A stretch of DNA of 64,000 nucleotides from Flavobacterium flabelliforme (GTDB taxonomy: Bacteria > Bacteroidota > Bacteroidia > Flavobacteriales > Flavobacteriaceae). Location: positions 1,358,011 to 1,422,010 of the forward strand of contig NZ_JAGFBU010000001.1 of the NCBI RefSeq assembly GCF_017948675.1, read 5' to 3'. Each line of letters opens with the position of its first letter. Position 1 is the first letter of the stretch. Positions 35,994 to 45,034 of this stretch are shown here, in pieces. Position numbers and translations under genes: made by a program. The notes under the pieces are model-generated. The model had not been told where the DNA came from. It did not search any database and saw only the letters and a list, made by a program, of their open reading frames with translations.

Positions 35994-38186
35994 TTGAAAA
36001 AATTCCCCAACTACTTACAAGCAGACAATAAGGACTGTGGACCTACTTGTTTAAAAATTATTTCTAAACATTATGGTAAAACAATAAACATTCAAGATTT
36101 ACGTGATTTTAGCGAGACCACTCGTGAAGGGAGCAACCTCTTATTTTTAAGTGATGCTGCAGAAAAAATTGGGTTTAGAACTTTGGGTGTAAGGCTAAAT
36201 CTTCAAAGATTAGAGGAAGCGCCTTTACCCTGCATCCTACATTGGAATAAAGAGCATTATGTAGTACTTTACAAAATTAAAAAAGAGAGTTATTTTATTT
36301 CAGATCCAGGTTTTGGACTCATTGAATACAGTAAAGAAGATTTTATAAAATTTTGGATCGGTAATAATGCTAGTGACACTACCGAGGAAGGCATTTCTCT
36401 ACTATTAGAACCTACGCCAAAGTTTTTTCAGTCGGAATTTGATAAAGAGGAAAATAAAGGTTTTGGGTTTGGTTTATTAGCTCAATATGTATTGAGGTAT
36501 AAGTCATTTTTAATGCAATTAAGTGTCGGCTTATTGGCAAGCAGTTTATTGCAGCTTATATTCCCTTTCTTGACGCAAAGCATTGTAGATGTTGGTATTC
36601 AAAATCAGAATATTCATTTTATTTATTTAATTCTATTTGCACAACTATTTCTATTTGCTGGGAAAACAGGATTAGAACTTATCAGAAGCTGGATATTATT
36701 GCATCTTTCAACGAGAATAAATATCTCTTTAATTTCAGATTTCTTTATTAAATTGATGAATTTGCCAATATCTTTTTTTGATGTGCGGATGACTGGTGAT
36801 ATTATGCAGCGTATAAATGATCACCATCGAATAGAAAGAATCCTTACTACTTCATCACTTAATGTGTTGTTCTCTGTAATCAACATGTTTATTATGGGAG
36901 GTGTACTTGCTTATTATAACTTTCAAATATTTTTTGTATTTTTTGCCGGAAGTTTACTTTATTTTGGTTGGATCACGCTATTCTTAAAAAGAAGAGAAAT
37001 ATTAGATTATAAACGATTTTCAGAAATCTCACAAGAGCAAAGTAAGGTTATAGAGCTCATCAACGGAATGCAAGAAATTAAGCTTCATAATGCTGAGAAG
37101 CAAAAACGTTGGGGTTGGGAATATGTGCAAGCTAGATTGTTTAGGGTATCCATAAAAGGGCTTGTTTTAGAGCAAACACAAACTATAGGTTCATCTGTAA
37201 TTAATGAGCTAAAAAATATTTTTATTATATTCCTATCTGCAAAACTTGTTATTGATGGTTCTATTACTTTAGGGATGATGTTAGCGATCAGTTCGATAGT
37301 TGGGAGTTTAAATGGACCTATAACCCAATTAATAGAATTTGTTCGCGAAGTGCAGGATGCAAAAATTTCCTTATCACGTCTATCTGAAATTCACGACAAG
37401 GAAGATGAAATACAACAAGAAGTTTATCAAAATAATAATATTCCAAAAGATGCTGACATTGTAATTAAAAATCTTTCTTATCGATATTTAGGTTCCGACA
37501 TTCCAGTTTTGGAGAATTTAAATTTAACCATTCCAGCTCATAAGGTTACTGCAATTGTTGGAGTAAGTGGAAGTGGAAAAACAACATTGATGAAGTTACT
37601 GCTTAAATTCTATGAACCAGATAAAGGTGAGATTGTTTTAGGAAATAATCAGCTAAAGAATATTTCACAAAAAGCATGGAGGACTAATATTGGAGCAGTT
37701 ATGCAGGAAGGATTTATTTTTAATGACAGTATTGCTAATAATATAGCTGTTGGCGGAGATATCATTGATAAAGAAAGATTAGTATATGCAGCAGATGTTG
37801 CTAATATTAAAGACTATGTTGCAGGTTTGCCATTGGGTTACAACACTAAAATTGGTTCAGAAGGAACGGGAATGAGTACAGGTCAAAAACAAAGATTATT
37901 AATTGCTAGATCCGTTTATAAAAACCCTGAGATGTTGTTTTTTGATGAAGCAACATCGGCATTAGATGCGAACAATGAAAAAGAAATTATGGGTAAACTC
38001 GATACTTTTTTTAAAGATAAAACAGTTGTAGTTATAGCACATCGCTTAAGTACAGTTATGAATGCAGATCAAATTGTAGTTTTAGACAAAGGAAAAATTA
38101 TAGAAATAGGAAGTCACTCTGCATTAGTCGAACAAAAAGGAAATTATTTTGAATTAGTTAGAAATCAGTTGCAATTAGGGAATTAG
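35994..38186 (+). CDS. Peptidase-domain ABC transporter (C39, GG-leader exporter)
   Basis: The 730-residue protein starts at TTG 35994, matching the family start MKKFPNYLQADNKDCGPTC. The C39 domain (1-135) has catalytic Cys15, His88 (KEHYVVL) and Asp104 (ISDPG), so leader cleavage after GG should work. Six transmembrane helices follow (about 165-455). The nucleotide-binding domain has Walker A GVSGSGKTT (about 523), signature STGQKQRL and Walker B MLFFDEATSALD. It is expected to cut and export the double-glycine peptides encoded upstream. The HlyD-type gene starts 4 bp after the stop. Confidence 0.93.
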   Translation: MKKFPNYLQADNKDCGPTCLKIISKHYGKTINIQDLRDFSETTREGSNLLFLSDAAEKIGFRTLGVRLNLQRLEEAPLPCILHWNKEHYVVLYKIKKESYFISDPGFGLIEYSKEDFIKFWIGNNASDTTEEGISLLLEPTPKFFQSEFDKEENKGFGFGLLAQYVLRYKSFLMQLSVGLLASSLLQLIFPFLTQSIVDVGIQNQNIHFIYLILFAQLFLFAGKTGLELIRSWILLHLSTRINISLISDFFIKLMNLPISFFDVRMTGDIMQRINDHHRIERILTTSSLNVLFSVINMFIMGGVLAYYNFQIFFVFFAGSLLYFGWITLFLKRREILDYKRFSEISQEQSKVIELINGMQEIKLHNAEKQKRWGWEYVQARLFRVSIKGLVLEQTQTIGSSVINELKNIFIIFLSAKLVIDGSITLGMMLAISSIVGSLNGPITQLIEFVREVQDAKISLSRLSEIHDKEDEIQQEVYQNNNIPKDADIVIKNLSYRYLGSDIPVLENLNLTIPAHKVTAIVGVSGSGKTTLMKLLLKFYEPDKGEIVLGNNQLKNISQKAWRTNIGAVMQEGFIFNDSIANNIAVGGDIIDKERLVYAADVANIKDYVAGLPLGYNTKIGSEGTGMSTGQKQRLLIARSVYKNPEMLFFDEATSALDANNEKEIMGKLDTFFKDKTVVVIAHRLSTVMNADQIVVLDKGKIIEIGSHSALVEQKGNYFELVRNQLQLGN

Positions 38187-38190
38187 TACT

Positions 38191-39486
38191 ATGATAGAAA
38201 ATAATACATCGTTTGAATTGCGTAGTGAAGAAGTTCAAGAAATTTTAACTCGAGTACCACATTGGATGATTCGTTGGGGAACAGTATTAGTGTTTATAAT
38301 CATTATAATGCTTTTTTGCTTGTCATGGTTTATTAAATATCCTGATATAATTACTACTCAAGTTGTAATTACCACAAACATTCCACCAGAAAAATTGGTG
38401 GCGAAGTCATCGGGTAGAATTCAGTCTATTCTAGTAGCTGATAAATCAATTATAGCTGCAAATACGCCATTAGCAATAATTGAAAACCCTGCTAATTTTA
38501 AGGATATGTTTTTATTAAAGAGTGTTTTAGATACATTTAAAATAAATAATAAAGAAAGTAAATTTCCTTTTTATTTGTTAAAAAACGTACAATTGGGTGA
38601 TGTTGAAAGTGCTTTTTCTATTTTTCAAAAAGATTTAATAGCTTATGAGCTTAATTCTAATTTACAACCTTATCAAGTAGAAAATAAAGCAAACACTTAT
38701 GAGAACGTAGAACTTAAGGAACGATTAAATCTATTGCAACAACAAAAACAAATTAATGAAACGGAATTGCAATTGCAAAAAAGTGATGTAAATCGATTTG
38801 AAATCCTATTTAATAAAGGAGTCGTATCGGCACAAGATTATGAAATTAAAAAATTAGGATACCTCCAGTCTGAAAAAAATTATAAAGGTTTATTAAGTAG
38901 TATTTCGCAATTAAAATCTTCTTTAATAGGTAATGAAAAAAGCACGGAAGGGGCTAAAATTAGTGGTAAAAAAGAAGAAGTAAATTTAGAGAGTAATAGA
39001 ATTCAGTCCTTTTATCAACTTAAAAAAGTTATTAAAGATTGGGAATTAGCCTATGTGTTAAAATCATCTATAGCCGGTAAAGTTACTTTTCTCCAAATAT
39101 GGACAACTAGTCAAACAATAAAAGCGGGGGACAATGCTTTTTCTATAATTCCAACATTTGAAAATGGATATATTGGTAAGGTTAAAGCGCCGGCACAAAA
39201 TTCAGGAAAAATTAAGATTGGACAAAAAGTAAATATTCGATTGGCAAATTTTCCAAATAAGGAGTTTGGTGTTTTAAATGGAGAGGTTAGAAATATATCA
39301 CTTATGCCAGACGCTGAAGGTAATTTATTGTTAGATATTTCGCTTCCCAAGAGTTTAAAAACTAACTACAATAAGAAAATACCTTTTCAACAGGAAATGT
39401 CAGGGTCTGCTGAGATTGTTACTGAAGATTTGAGATTGTTAGAAAGAATATTATATCAGTTTAAAGATATTTTTAAGGCGAATTAA
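38191..39486 (+). CDS. HlyD-family secretion adaptor
   Basis: The 431-residue protein has a short cytoplasmic N-terminus, one transmembrane helix (about 28-50), a lipoyl-like half (AKSSGRIQSILV), a coiled-coil hairpin (about 170-260) and a beta-barrel end (GKVTFLQIWT, VKAPAQNSGKIKIGQKV). Such adaptors join an inner-membrane exporter to an outer-membrane channel. It is translationally close to the C39 ABC exporter (4-bp gap). No TolC-type partner gene lies nearby. The stop codon overlaps that of the convergent gene trmN6. Confidence 0.92.
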   Translation: MIENNTSFELRSEEVQEILTRVPHWMIRWGTVLVFIIIIMLFCLSWFIKYPDIITTQVVITTNIPPEKLVAKSSGRIQSILVADKSIIAANTPLAIIENPANFKDMFLLKSVLDTFKINNKESKFPFYLLKNVQLGDVESAFSIFQKDLIAYELNSNLQPYQVENKANTYENVELKERLNLLQQQKQINETELQLQKSDVNRFEILFNKGVVSAQDYEIKKLGYLQSEKNYKGLLSSISQLKSSLIGNEKSTEGAKISGKKEEVNLESNRIQSFYQLKKVIKDWELAYVLKSSIAGKVTFLQIWTTSQTIKAGDNAFSIIPTFENGYIGKVKAPAQNSGKIKIGQKVNIRLANFPNKEFGVLNGEVRNISLMPDAEGNLLLDISLPKSLKTNYNKKIPFQQEMSGSAEIVTEDLRLLERILYQFKDIFKAN

Positions 39487-40190
39487 AATTTCAAATAAAA
39501 ATCCTTAGTTAGTTCAATATATTCTGGCGTGTAAGCGTGTCTAGCAGTTTCAATAATTAATTCATCAATAGCGAAATCTAAAATTTCTTTACGGCTAAAT
39601 GCCAATAAAGTACGCTTGGTTTCTGAAGTTGGTGTTCCTTTTACACGCGTAATTTTGAAAGGATATAATTCATATTCTTTGGCTAAAGCCAAAAAACTAT
39701 GCTCTTCTTTAAAGGGTATAATTACCGAAAAAACTCCATTTTCAGATAATAATAAATCCGCAGCCTCCAGTAAATCTTCAAAAGGCATCGCATCTGCAAA
39801 CCGCGCTAAATCTCTTTGTTCATTATCCGTTTTGTAGTCTTCGGTGTAAAAAGGAGGATTCGATACAATTAAATCGTATTCATCTTCTGGTTCTTCTACA
39901 AATTCATCTAAACCTGCATGATAGCAAAATATACGATCACTCCAAGGGGAATTTTCAAAGTTATCTACAGATTGCTCATAAGCATTTTCGTCAATTTCTA
40001 AAGCGTCAATTTGCTCTGCATGGCTTCTTTGTGCAAGCATTAGAGCGATAACTCCTGTTCCTGTTCCAATATCTAAAATACTATAAGGATTGTTGCTTAT
40101 TGGTGTCCAAGCACCAAGCAAAACACCATCAGTCCCGATTTTCATCGCGCAGCGGTCTTGATTTACAGAAAATTGTTTGAATTGAAACAA
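39483..40190 (-). CDS. tRNA1(Val) (adenine37-N6)-methyltransferase-like protein
   Basis: The 235-residue SAM-dependent enzyme has the N-terminal FKQFSVNQDRCAMKIGTDGVLLGAW typical of TrmN6/YfiC (shown in parts), the SAM motif LDIGTGTGVIAL and the catalytic NPPFY. It should methylate A37 of tRNA-Val. Four bases overlap the stop of the convergent HlyD gene, with the two stop codons sharing bases. The C-terminus is normal. A short dispersed repeat lies just upstream. Confidence 0.88.
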   Translation of the reverse strand: MFQFKQFSVNQDRCAMKIGTDGVLLGAWTPISNNPYSILDIGTGTGVIALMLAQRSHAEQIDALEIDENAYEQSVDNFENSPWSDRIFCYHAGLDEFVEEPEDEYDLIVSNPPFYTEDYKTDNEQRDLARFADAMPFEDLLEAADLLLSENGVFSVIIPFKEEHSFLALAKEYELYPFKITRVKGTPTSETKRTLLAFSRKEILDFAIDELIIETARHAYTPEYIELTKDFYLKF

Positions 40191-40221
40191 AGTGATTGAA
40201 TATTGAGGATTAATAGATAGT

Positions 40222-40244
40222 GACCCGAGCGTTAGCGAACTGGC
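40222..40244 (+). repeat. Dispersed repeat C, copy 1 (23 bp)
   Basis: GACCCGAGCGTTAGCGAACTGGC, listed here in parts: GACCCGAGCG, TTAGCGAA, CTGGC. The copy at 50513-50535 is the reverse complement with three changes, including the palindrome CGCTAGCG. Confidence 0.75.
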
Positions 40245-40301
40245 AAAGCATTTTAGATTTTATAAAACAAATTGCTACTAACGATCCACTTGTCATTTTC
40301 T

Positions 40302-40826
40302 CTAAAGATACATTTCAATAAGTCCCTCAGGTAAATCCATGATTACTTTTTTGTTTTCTCGGTCAATTTTCACCAAGAAATGATCAATCATAGGGATAAG
40401 AATTTCAACTTCACCATTTAAAACTTCAAAAAGAGGTTGGGCTGTAGTGTCATTAATAGATTCGATTTTGCCAACTACACCAAGGCGTTTGTCTTCGACT
40501 TCAAAGCCTATTACTTCGTGAAAGTAGAACTTGTTACCTGTAAGTTTAGGCAACATTTTTAATGGAAGATACAAGTCGTTGCCTATTACAGCATCAGCGT
40601 CTTCTTCGGTATTCATATCCTCAAATCGGATTCTGAGGAAATCATTCTTGTGCAAAGAGCTACTTTCAATAAAAAATGGAACCAAGTGTTTGTTGCATTC
40701 AACAAACACTGATTCCAAATTTTGATATAACTCAGGTTCGTCCGTATCTAAATAGGCAAGAACTTCCCCTTTGAAACTAAATTTTTTAGCGATTTTACCT
40801 AAATAGAAACAATCTTCTTTACGCAT
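40302..40826 (-). CDS. rimM: 16S rRNA processing protein RimM
   Basis: The 174-residue protein has the RimM N-terminal barrel (FYLGKIAKKFSFKGEVLAYLDTD) and the PRC-barrel C-terminal part (DLYLPLKMLPKLTGNKFYFHEVIGFEV, then MIDHFLVKIDRENKKVIMDLPEGL). It helps mature the 30S head near S19. It is 15 bp downstream of rpsP, the usual order, and co-transcribed with it. Confidence 0.93.
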   Translation of the reverse strand: MRKEDCFYLGKIAKKFSFKGEVLAYLDTDEPELYQNLESVFVECNKHLVPFFIESSSLHKNDFLRIRFEDMNTEEDADAVIGNDLYLPLKMLPKLTGNKFYFHEVIGFEVEDKRLGVVGKIESINDTTAQPLFEVLNGEVEILIPMIDHFLVKIDRENKKVIMDLPEGLIEMYL

Positions 40827-40841
40827 TTCTCGCTATTAAAA

Positions 40842-41399
40842 TTATGCTTCAGTTGTTTCGTTATTTTCTTCTGTAGCAGGAGTTTCTTCAGCCGCAGCTT
40901 CAACTTCTTCTTCTACAGCTGGAGTTGCAGCAGCAATAGCATCTGCTTCAGCTTGTGCAGCTGCAGCTAAACGTTTTGCATTTACATCTTGTTCTGCTTT
41001 AAAAGCTTTTGCTTTAACATCAGCTTGTGCTTTAGTTAAACCATCTTTCTTAGCATCAACTTTTCCAGATTTTGCGTCTAACCAAGTCGCCAATTTTGCG
41101 TCAGCTTGTTCTTGAGTTAAAGCTCCTTTACGGATACCACCATCAAGGTGATGTTTCAATAAAGCTCCTTTGTAAGAAAGAATCGCTTTTGCAGTATCAG
41201 TTGGTTGAGCACCATTGTGCAACCATTTTACTGCAGCATCAAGGTTCAAGTCGATAGTTGCTGGGTTTGTATTTGGATTGTAAGTACCAATTTTTTCTAG
41301 GTATTTACCATCTCTTTTTGAGCGTGCATCTGCAGCTACAACCCAGTAAAAAGGTTTTCCTTTTTTACCGTGTCTTTGTAATCTAATTTTTACTGACAT
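40842..41399 (-). CDS. rpsP: 30S ribosomal protein S16 with long Ala/Glu tail
   Basis: The 185-residue protein starts with the classic SVKIRLQRHGKKGKPFYWVV and the rest of the S16 fold (about 1-85, normally 80-90 residues in total). The extra ~100 residues are rich in Ala, Lys and Glu, with AEAD-like segments, and end in TEENNETTEA; probably partly unfolded. The extension is described for Bacteroidota S16 by my recollection only. It is the first gene of a rpsP-rimM operon with a promoter box upstream. Confidence 0.93.
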   Translation of the reverse strand: MSVKIRLQRHGKKGKPFYWVVAADARSKRDGKYLEKIGTYNPNTNPATIDLNLDAAVKWLHNGAQPTDTAKAILSYKGALLKHHLDGGIRKGALTQEQADAKLATWLDAKSGKVDAKKDGLTKAQADVKAKAFKAEQDVNAKRLAAAAQAEADAIAAATPAVEEEVEAAAEETPATEENNETTEA

Positions 41400-41448
41400 A
41401 ATCTTGTGATTAAATTTTGAGGTACTCGACCTCGATTAATTAAGGGTG

Positions 41449-41456
41449 CAAAGATA
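41449..41456 (-). promoter_or_regulatory. TAnnTTTG box for rpsP-rimM
   Basis: The minus strand reads TATCTTTG 49 bp before the rpsP ATG. From 41457 to 41841 I see only AT-rich sequence without a gene. Confidence 0.6.
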
Positions 41457-41841
41457 CATTTTTTATTGATATCTACTAATTCGTGCTGTGTTTTAATTAT
41501 GAAGGGCTGATTAGTAAAGATCAAGTATTGTTTTTATATTACTTTTTATTTTTAAGTACTCTTACTTTATTTACAGAAGTCTTTTTTGGATTTAGATTTT
41601 TTAAATCGTTTTGATAAATGCTAGACTTTTAATTTTAAATTGATCTATTTAATAAATGGGATCTTAAATTTAGAACTTGGTTACGCTAAATTATACTTTC
41701 AATATATAAAATTTATCAATAGTTCTTTTTTAATGGTTATAGTTTTTCTAAATTTTTTGTTAAATATGCTGTATTTTTCGCATGAATTTAAATAAAAATC
41801 ATAAATAAGCTAATATATAGTAGATTACGAATTAAATGCAC

Positions 41842-41849
41842 TACATTTG
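41842..41849 (+). promoter_or_regulatory. TAnnTTTG box for the RRM protein gene
   Basis: TACATTTG lies 23 bp before ATG 41873. Confidence 0.55.
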
Positions 41850-41872
41850 TTGTATTATTTAAATAAGTACAT

Positions 41873-42235
41873 ATGAATATTTTTGTTGGAAGCCTTCCAT
41901 TCAGTATTGAGGAAGCAGATTTAAGAGAGTCTTTCGAGGCTTACGGAGCAGTTGATTCAGTTAAAATTATTACTGATAAATTTACAGGAAGAAGTAAAGG
42001 ATTCGGTTTTGTTGAAATGGCAAATGATGACGAAGCTCAAAAAGCAATTGACGAATTGAACGGTGCAACTGTTCAAGGACGTGCAATCGTTGTAAACAAA
42101 TCTGAGCCAAAACCAGAAGGCGAAAGAAGAAGTTTTAACAATAACAGTCGTGGTGGAGATTCACGCGGTGGTTATGGTGGTGGAAACAGCCGTGGTGGAG
42201 AAAACCGTGGTGGTGGAAACAGAGGAGGATATTAA
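41873..42235 (+). CDS. RNA-binding protein with RRM and Gly-rich tail
   Basis: The 120-residue protein has one RRM (1-80) with RNP2 IFVGSLPF and RNP1 RSKGFGFVEM. The tail (about 85-120) is rich in Gly, Arg and Asn (RGGYGGGNSRGG-like repeats). This is the pattern of cold-shock-type or mRNA-binding proteins that bind RNA through the RRM and a disordered tail. The gene is monocistronic with its own promoter box and terminator. Confidence 0.92.
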   Translation: MNIFVGSLPFSIEEADLRESFEAYGAVDSVKIITDKFTGRSKGFGFVEMANDDEAQKAIDELNGATVQGRAIVVNKSEPKPEGERRSFNNNSRGGDSRGGYGGGNSRGGENRGGGNRGGY

Positions 42236-42254
42236 TATTTTTTTCTACAACTAT

Positions 42255-42289
42255 AAAAAAAGGTGTCAATGCAAATTGACACCTTTTTT
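42255..42289 (+). terminator. Terminator of the RRM gene
   Basis: AAAAAAGGTGTCAAT pairs with ATTGACACCTTTTTT (42255-42270 with 42275-42289) around a 4-nt loop. Confidence 0.9.
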
Positions 42290-42428
42290 GTTTCTATGAA
42301 TTTAATTTGTCTCGCTAAAACTATTTGGGTTATAATTCTACTCACTTTCGTGATTTGTAGCGATAGAATGAAATTTTATAAAAAAAACCATCCGAGTAAA
42401 CGAATGGCTTTTATAATTTAAATATATA

Positions 42429-43490
42429 TTAAAGATTAGCAACCAACCAATCGCCAACTTCGCTAGTTTTGTATGCTTTTGCGCCTTTAGCAACTAAATC
42501 TTCTGTTACAATTCCTTGTTCTAATGATTTATTAACTACGTTTCTAATGGCTTCAGCTTCCTCTTTCAAACCAAAAGCATCTTCAAACATCATCGCTGCA
42601 GAAAGTATTGTCGCCAGTGGATTAGCAATATTCAAACCAGTTGCTTGTGGATAGGAACCGTGAATTGGCTCGTATAATGAAGTGTGTTCTCCCACAGATG
42701 CTGATGGCATGAGTCCCATAGATCCTGAAATGACCGAGGCTTCGTCTGTTAAGATATCTCCAAATAAATTTTCTGTAATCAATACATCATAAGTGTTGGG
42801 CCATTGTACCAATCGCATCGCAACTGCATCTACAAATTCATACGAAACGGTAACTTCGGGATAGTCTTTCTCCATGGCCTGTACTGTTTCTCTCCATAAA
42901 CGGGAAGTTTCCAAAACATTTGCTTTGTCTACACAACATAATTTTTTAGAACGTGTCATCGCTAGTTCAAATCCTTTTTTAGCTAGTCGTTGTACTTCAG
43001 CTCTTGTGTACACACAGTTGTCATATGCTGTTTCTCCTCCATCTCTTCGGCCTTTTTCTCCAAAATAAATTCCACCGGTTAATTCTCTTAAGAAGACTAA
43101 ATCGGTTCCTTCGATACGCTCTCTTTTTAAGGGTGAATTATCGATCAAAGAAGGAAAAGTAAAGGTAGGACGTACATTGGCAAATAAACCTAATTTCTTT
43201 CGCATTAACAATAATCCTTGTTCTGGTCTTACCTTGGCTGTTGGATCATTATCATATTTTGGATGGCCAATGGCTCCAAACAAAACGGCATCTGAAGCCA
43301 TACAAATTTCATGAGTTTCGTCAGGATAAGGTACACCAACAGCATCAATGGCACAAGCTCCTGTTAAGGCAGGTGTCCAAATAATTTCATGATTGAATTT
43401 TTTTGCAATAGCATCAGATACTTTTACAGCTTCATTTATGACCTCTGGTCCAATTCCGTCTCCGGCTAAAAGCGCTATTTTAAATTTCAT
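42429..43490 (-). CDS. leuB: 3-isopropylmalate dehydrogenase
   Basis: The 353-residue protein oxidises and decarboxylates 3-isopropylmalate in leucine synthesis. It has GDGIGPEV at the start, the isopropylmalate-binding [13 protein letters not shown], and the NAD/metal regions ([37 protein letters not shown]). It lies 45 bp behind a gene of unknown function and about 4.4 kb from leuA, because three other genes stand between. Co-transcription with those genes is likely. Confidence 0.95.
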   Translation of the reverse strand: MKFKIALLAGDGIGPEVINEAVKVSDAIAKKFNHEIIWTPALTGACAIDAVGVPYPDETHEICMASDAVLFGAIGHPKYDNDPTAKVRPEQGLLLMRKKLGLFANVRPTFTFPSLIDNSPLKRERIEGTDLVFLRELTGGIYFGEKGRRDGGETAYDNCVYTRAEVQRLAKKGFELAMTRSKKLCCVDKANVLETSRLWRETVQAMEKDYPEVTVSYEFVDAVAMRLVQWPNTYDVLITENLFGDILTDEASVISGSMGLMPSASVGEHTSLYEPIHGSYPQATGLNIANPLATILSAAMMFEDAFGLKEEAEAIRNVVNKSLEQGIVTEDLVAKGAKAYKTSEVGDWLVANL

Positions 43491-43535
43491 GTTGGTGTAG
43501 TTTAGGTTTAGTTAATAGTTTTTGTCGTAAAGAAT

Positions 43536-45002
43536 TTACTCTCGCTCATAATTTAGTTTCTCTAAGCGTATTTCCATATAATTCCCTTGCTTTTTTTGAT
43601 CTTTATAGTATTCTGCAATCCCAACATAACCAGTTTTTGCAGGAAAAATGCTAATTGTACTATTATCATTACTGATGTTCATTTTTTGGACTACTTGTTT
43701 TTTAGATTTATAATAATAGTTTAGGATATTTAATTCCAGATCTCTATCATCAGTTTTGTCAAAAAAGAAATAAGCTCTACCAGTTGTATCTGGTAAACGT
43801 TGTGAGAAATCGTATTTGTATCCTTTTGTCTGTTTCACATTATATTCTACTGTTTTTATAGGATTAAAGTCTTTATCCATCATAAATGTATAGAGTTGGG
43901 TATAGGTACGACAATTACTTTTTTGCCAGTACGACTCCGCTAGAACGAAGAAAGTCCCATCAGGGTTTAAACTAGTTTTTTGAAAAGTTAAATAACCTTC
44001 TTTGCTCACTTTTCCACTTTTATTAATTTCTACATCTTTAAATTTTTCATAAGGAAGGTAAGTTTCTCTTGAGAGGGAGTTCGATTTAATATCAAAAACG
44101 GTTTGGTTTAAGCCAATTGATGCTAGGCTATTGTAATTATTGTTTTTGTTTTTTTCATAATATTTTCCTCCCATATATAGTAGACCATTTTGAATAAAAT
44201 GATAATCAAAAATATGAGTATACTTTTCGCTAACTTCAGCAAAAAGTAATTCTTTACCTGTTTTAGAATCTAAAACAATATAATGTACAATTTTATGATT
44301 GTTGTCGTTATTTCCTTTGTATGCGTGACCTTCCATCAAAATGTAGTTGTCATCGGTGGCTAAAGTTTTGTATAAAATATATTTATCTTTAAAAACGTGA
44401 CTACTAGTAAATTCCCAAATCGTTTCATTTTTAGTATCTACGGCATGGATTTTATTATAAAATGGGTCTTTATTACTTGCAAATAACCTTCTCTCATTGA
44501 TTAAAAATCCATTTTTGCCTAAAGAGGAAGTATTAAATAAAGACCTACTATTGTTTTTATATTCTTTTGATATTGCTTTTATTTCAGGATTGTAAATACC
44601 AGTATTAACAATTGTATTTGTTGTTATATTAAGTGTGGTATAGGCTTTAAAATTTCTAGATCCGCTTATAAAAACATTATAAAAATCAAATCTAAGCAAG
44701 CCGTTAGCATAATTAATGTCATCTAAAATTACCTTTGTACTTTTAGCGTCGTCTGCTTTTTTTTGTTTTATTTCTCCTGAACAAATTTTGTTCATGTTTT
44801 TATCTAAGACTATATACTTAAAAGTGACATTTAAATTTTCATCCGTATTCATTTCTCGTAATTCTACATAACCAAACAAATCTGTATTTTCGTAAAAAGG
44901 ATCAAAAGAAACAAAATCACCATCAGCTTGTTTGAGAACGGAGTAGGATTGCCCAAAACTAAATTGAGTTATAAGAATAAATAGAAATATAATTTTTTTC
45001 AT
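43536..45002 (-). CDS. Secreted protein of unknown function, paralogue B
   Basis: The 488-residue protein has a signal peptide (SFGQ cleavage about residue 18) and a beta-rich body with repeated phrases shared with its neighbour, such as FKYIVLDKN, LDSKTGKELLFAE and LNILNYYYKSKKQV. The C-terminal third is the best conserved part (RAYFFFDKTDDRDLELN, FPAKTGYVGIAEYYK, MEIRLEKLNYE). It is a propeller-like secreted protein with no named family. The partner gene 45035-46519 is 32 bp upstream. The function is unknown. Confidence 0.8.
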   Translation of the reverse strand: MKKIIFLFILITQFSFGQSYSVLKQADGDFVSFDPFYENTDLFGYVELREMNTDENLNVTFKYIVLDKNMNKICSGEIKQKKADDAKSTKVILDDINYANGLLRFDFYNVFISGSRNFKAYTTLNITTNTIVNTGIYNPEIKAISKEYKNNSRSLFNTSSLGKNGFLINERRLFASNKDPFYNKIHAVDTKNETIWEFTSSHVFKDKYILYKTLATDDNYILMEGHAYKGNNDNNHKIVHYIVLDSKTGKELLFAEVSEKYTHIFDYHFIQNGLLYMGGKYYEKNKNNNYNSLASIGLNQTVFDIKSNSLSRETYLPYEKFKDVEINKSGKVSKEGYLTFQKTSLNPDGTFFVLAESYWQKSNCRTYTQLYTFMMDKDFNPIKTVEYNVKQTKGYKYDFSQRLPDTTGRAYFFFDKTDDRDLELNILNYYYKSKKQVVQKMNISNDNSTISIFPAKTGYVGIAEYYKDQKKQGNYMEIRLEKLNYERE

Positions 45003-45034
45003 AAAGTAATTTTTTGTTTTATTTTCTATAACGG

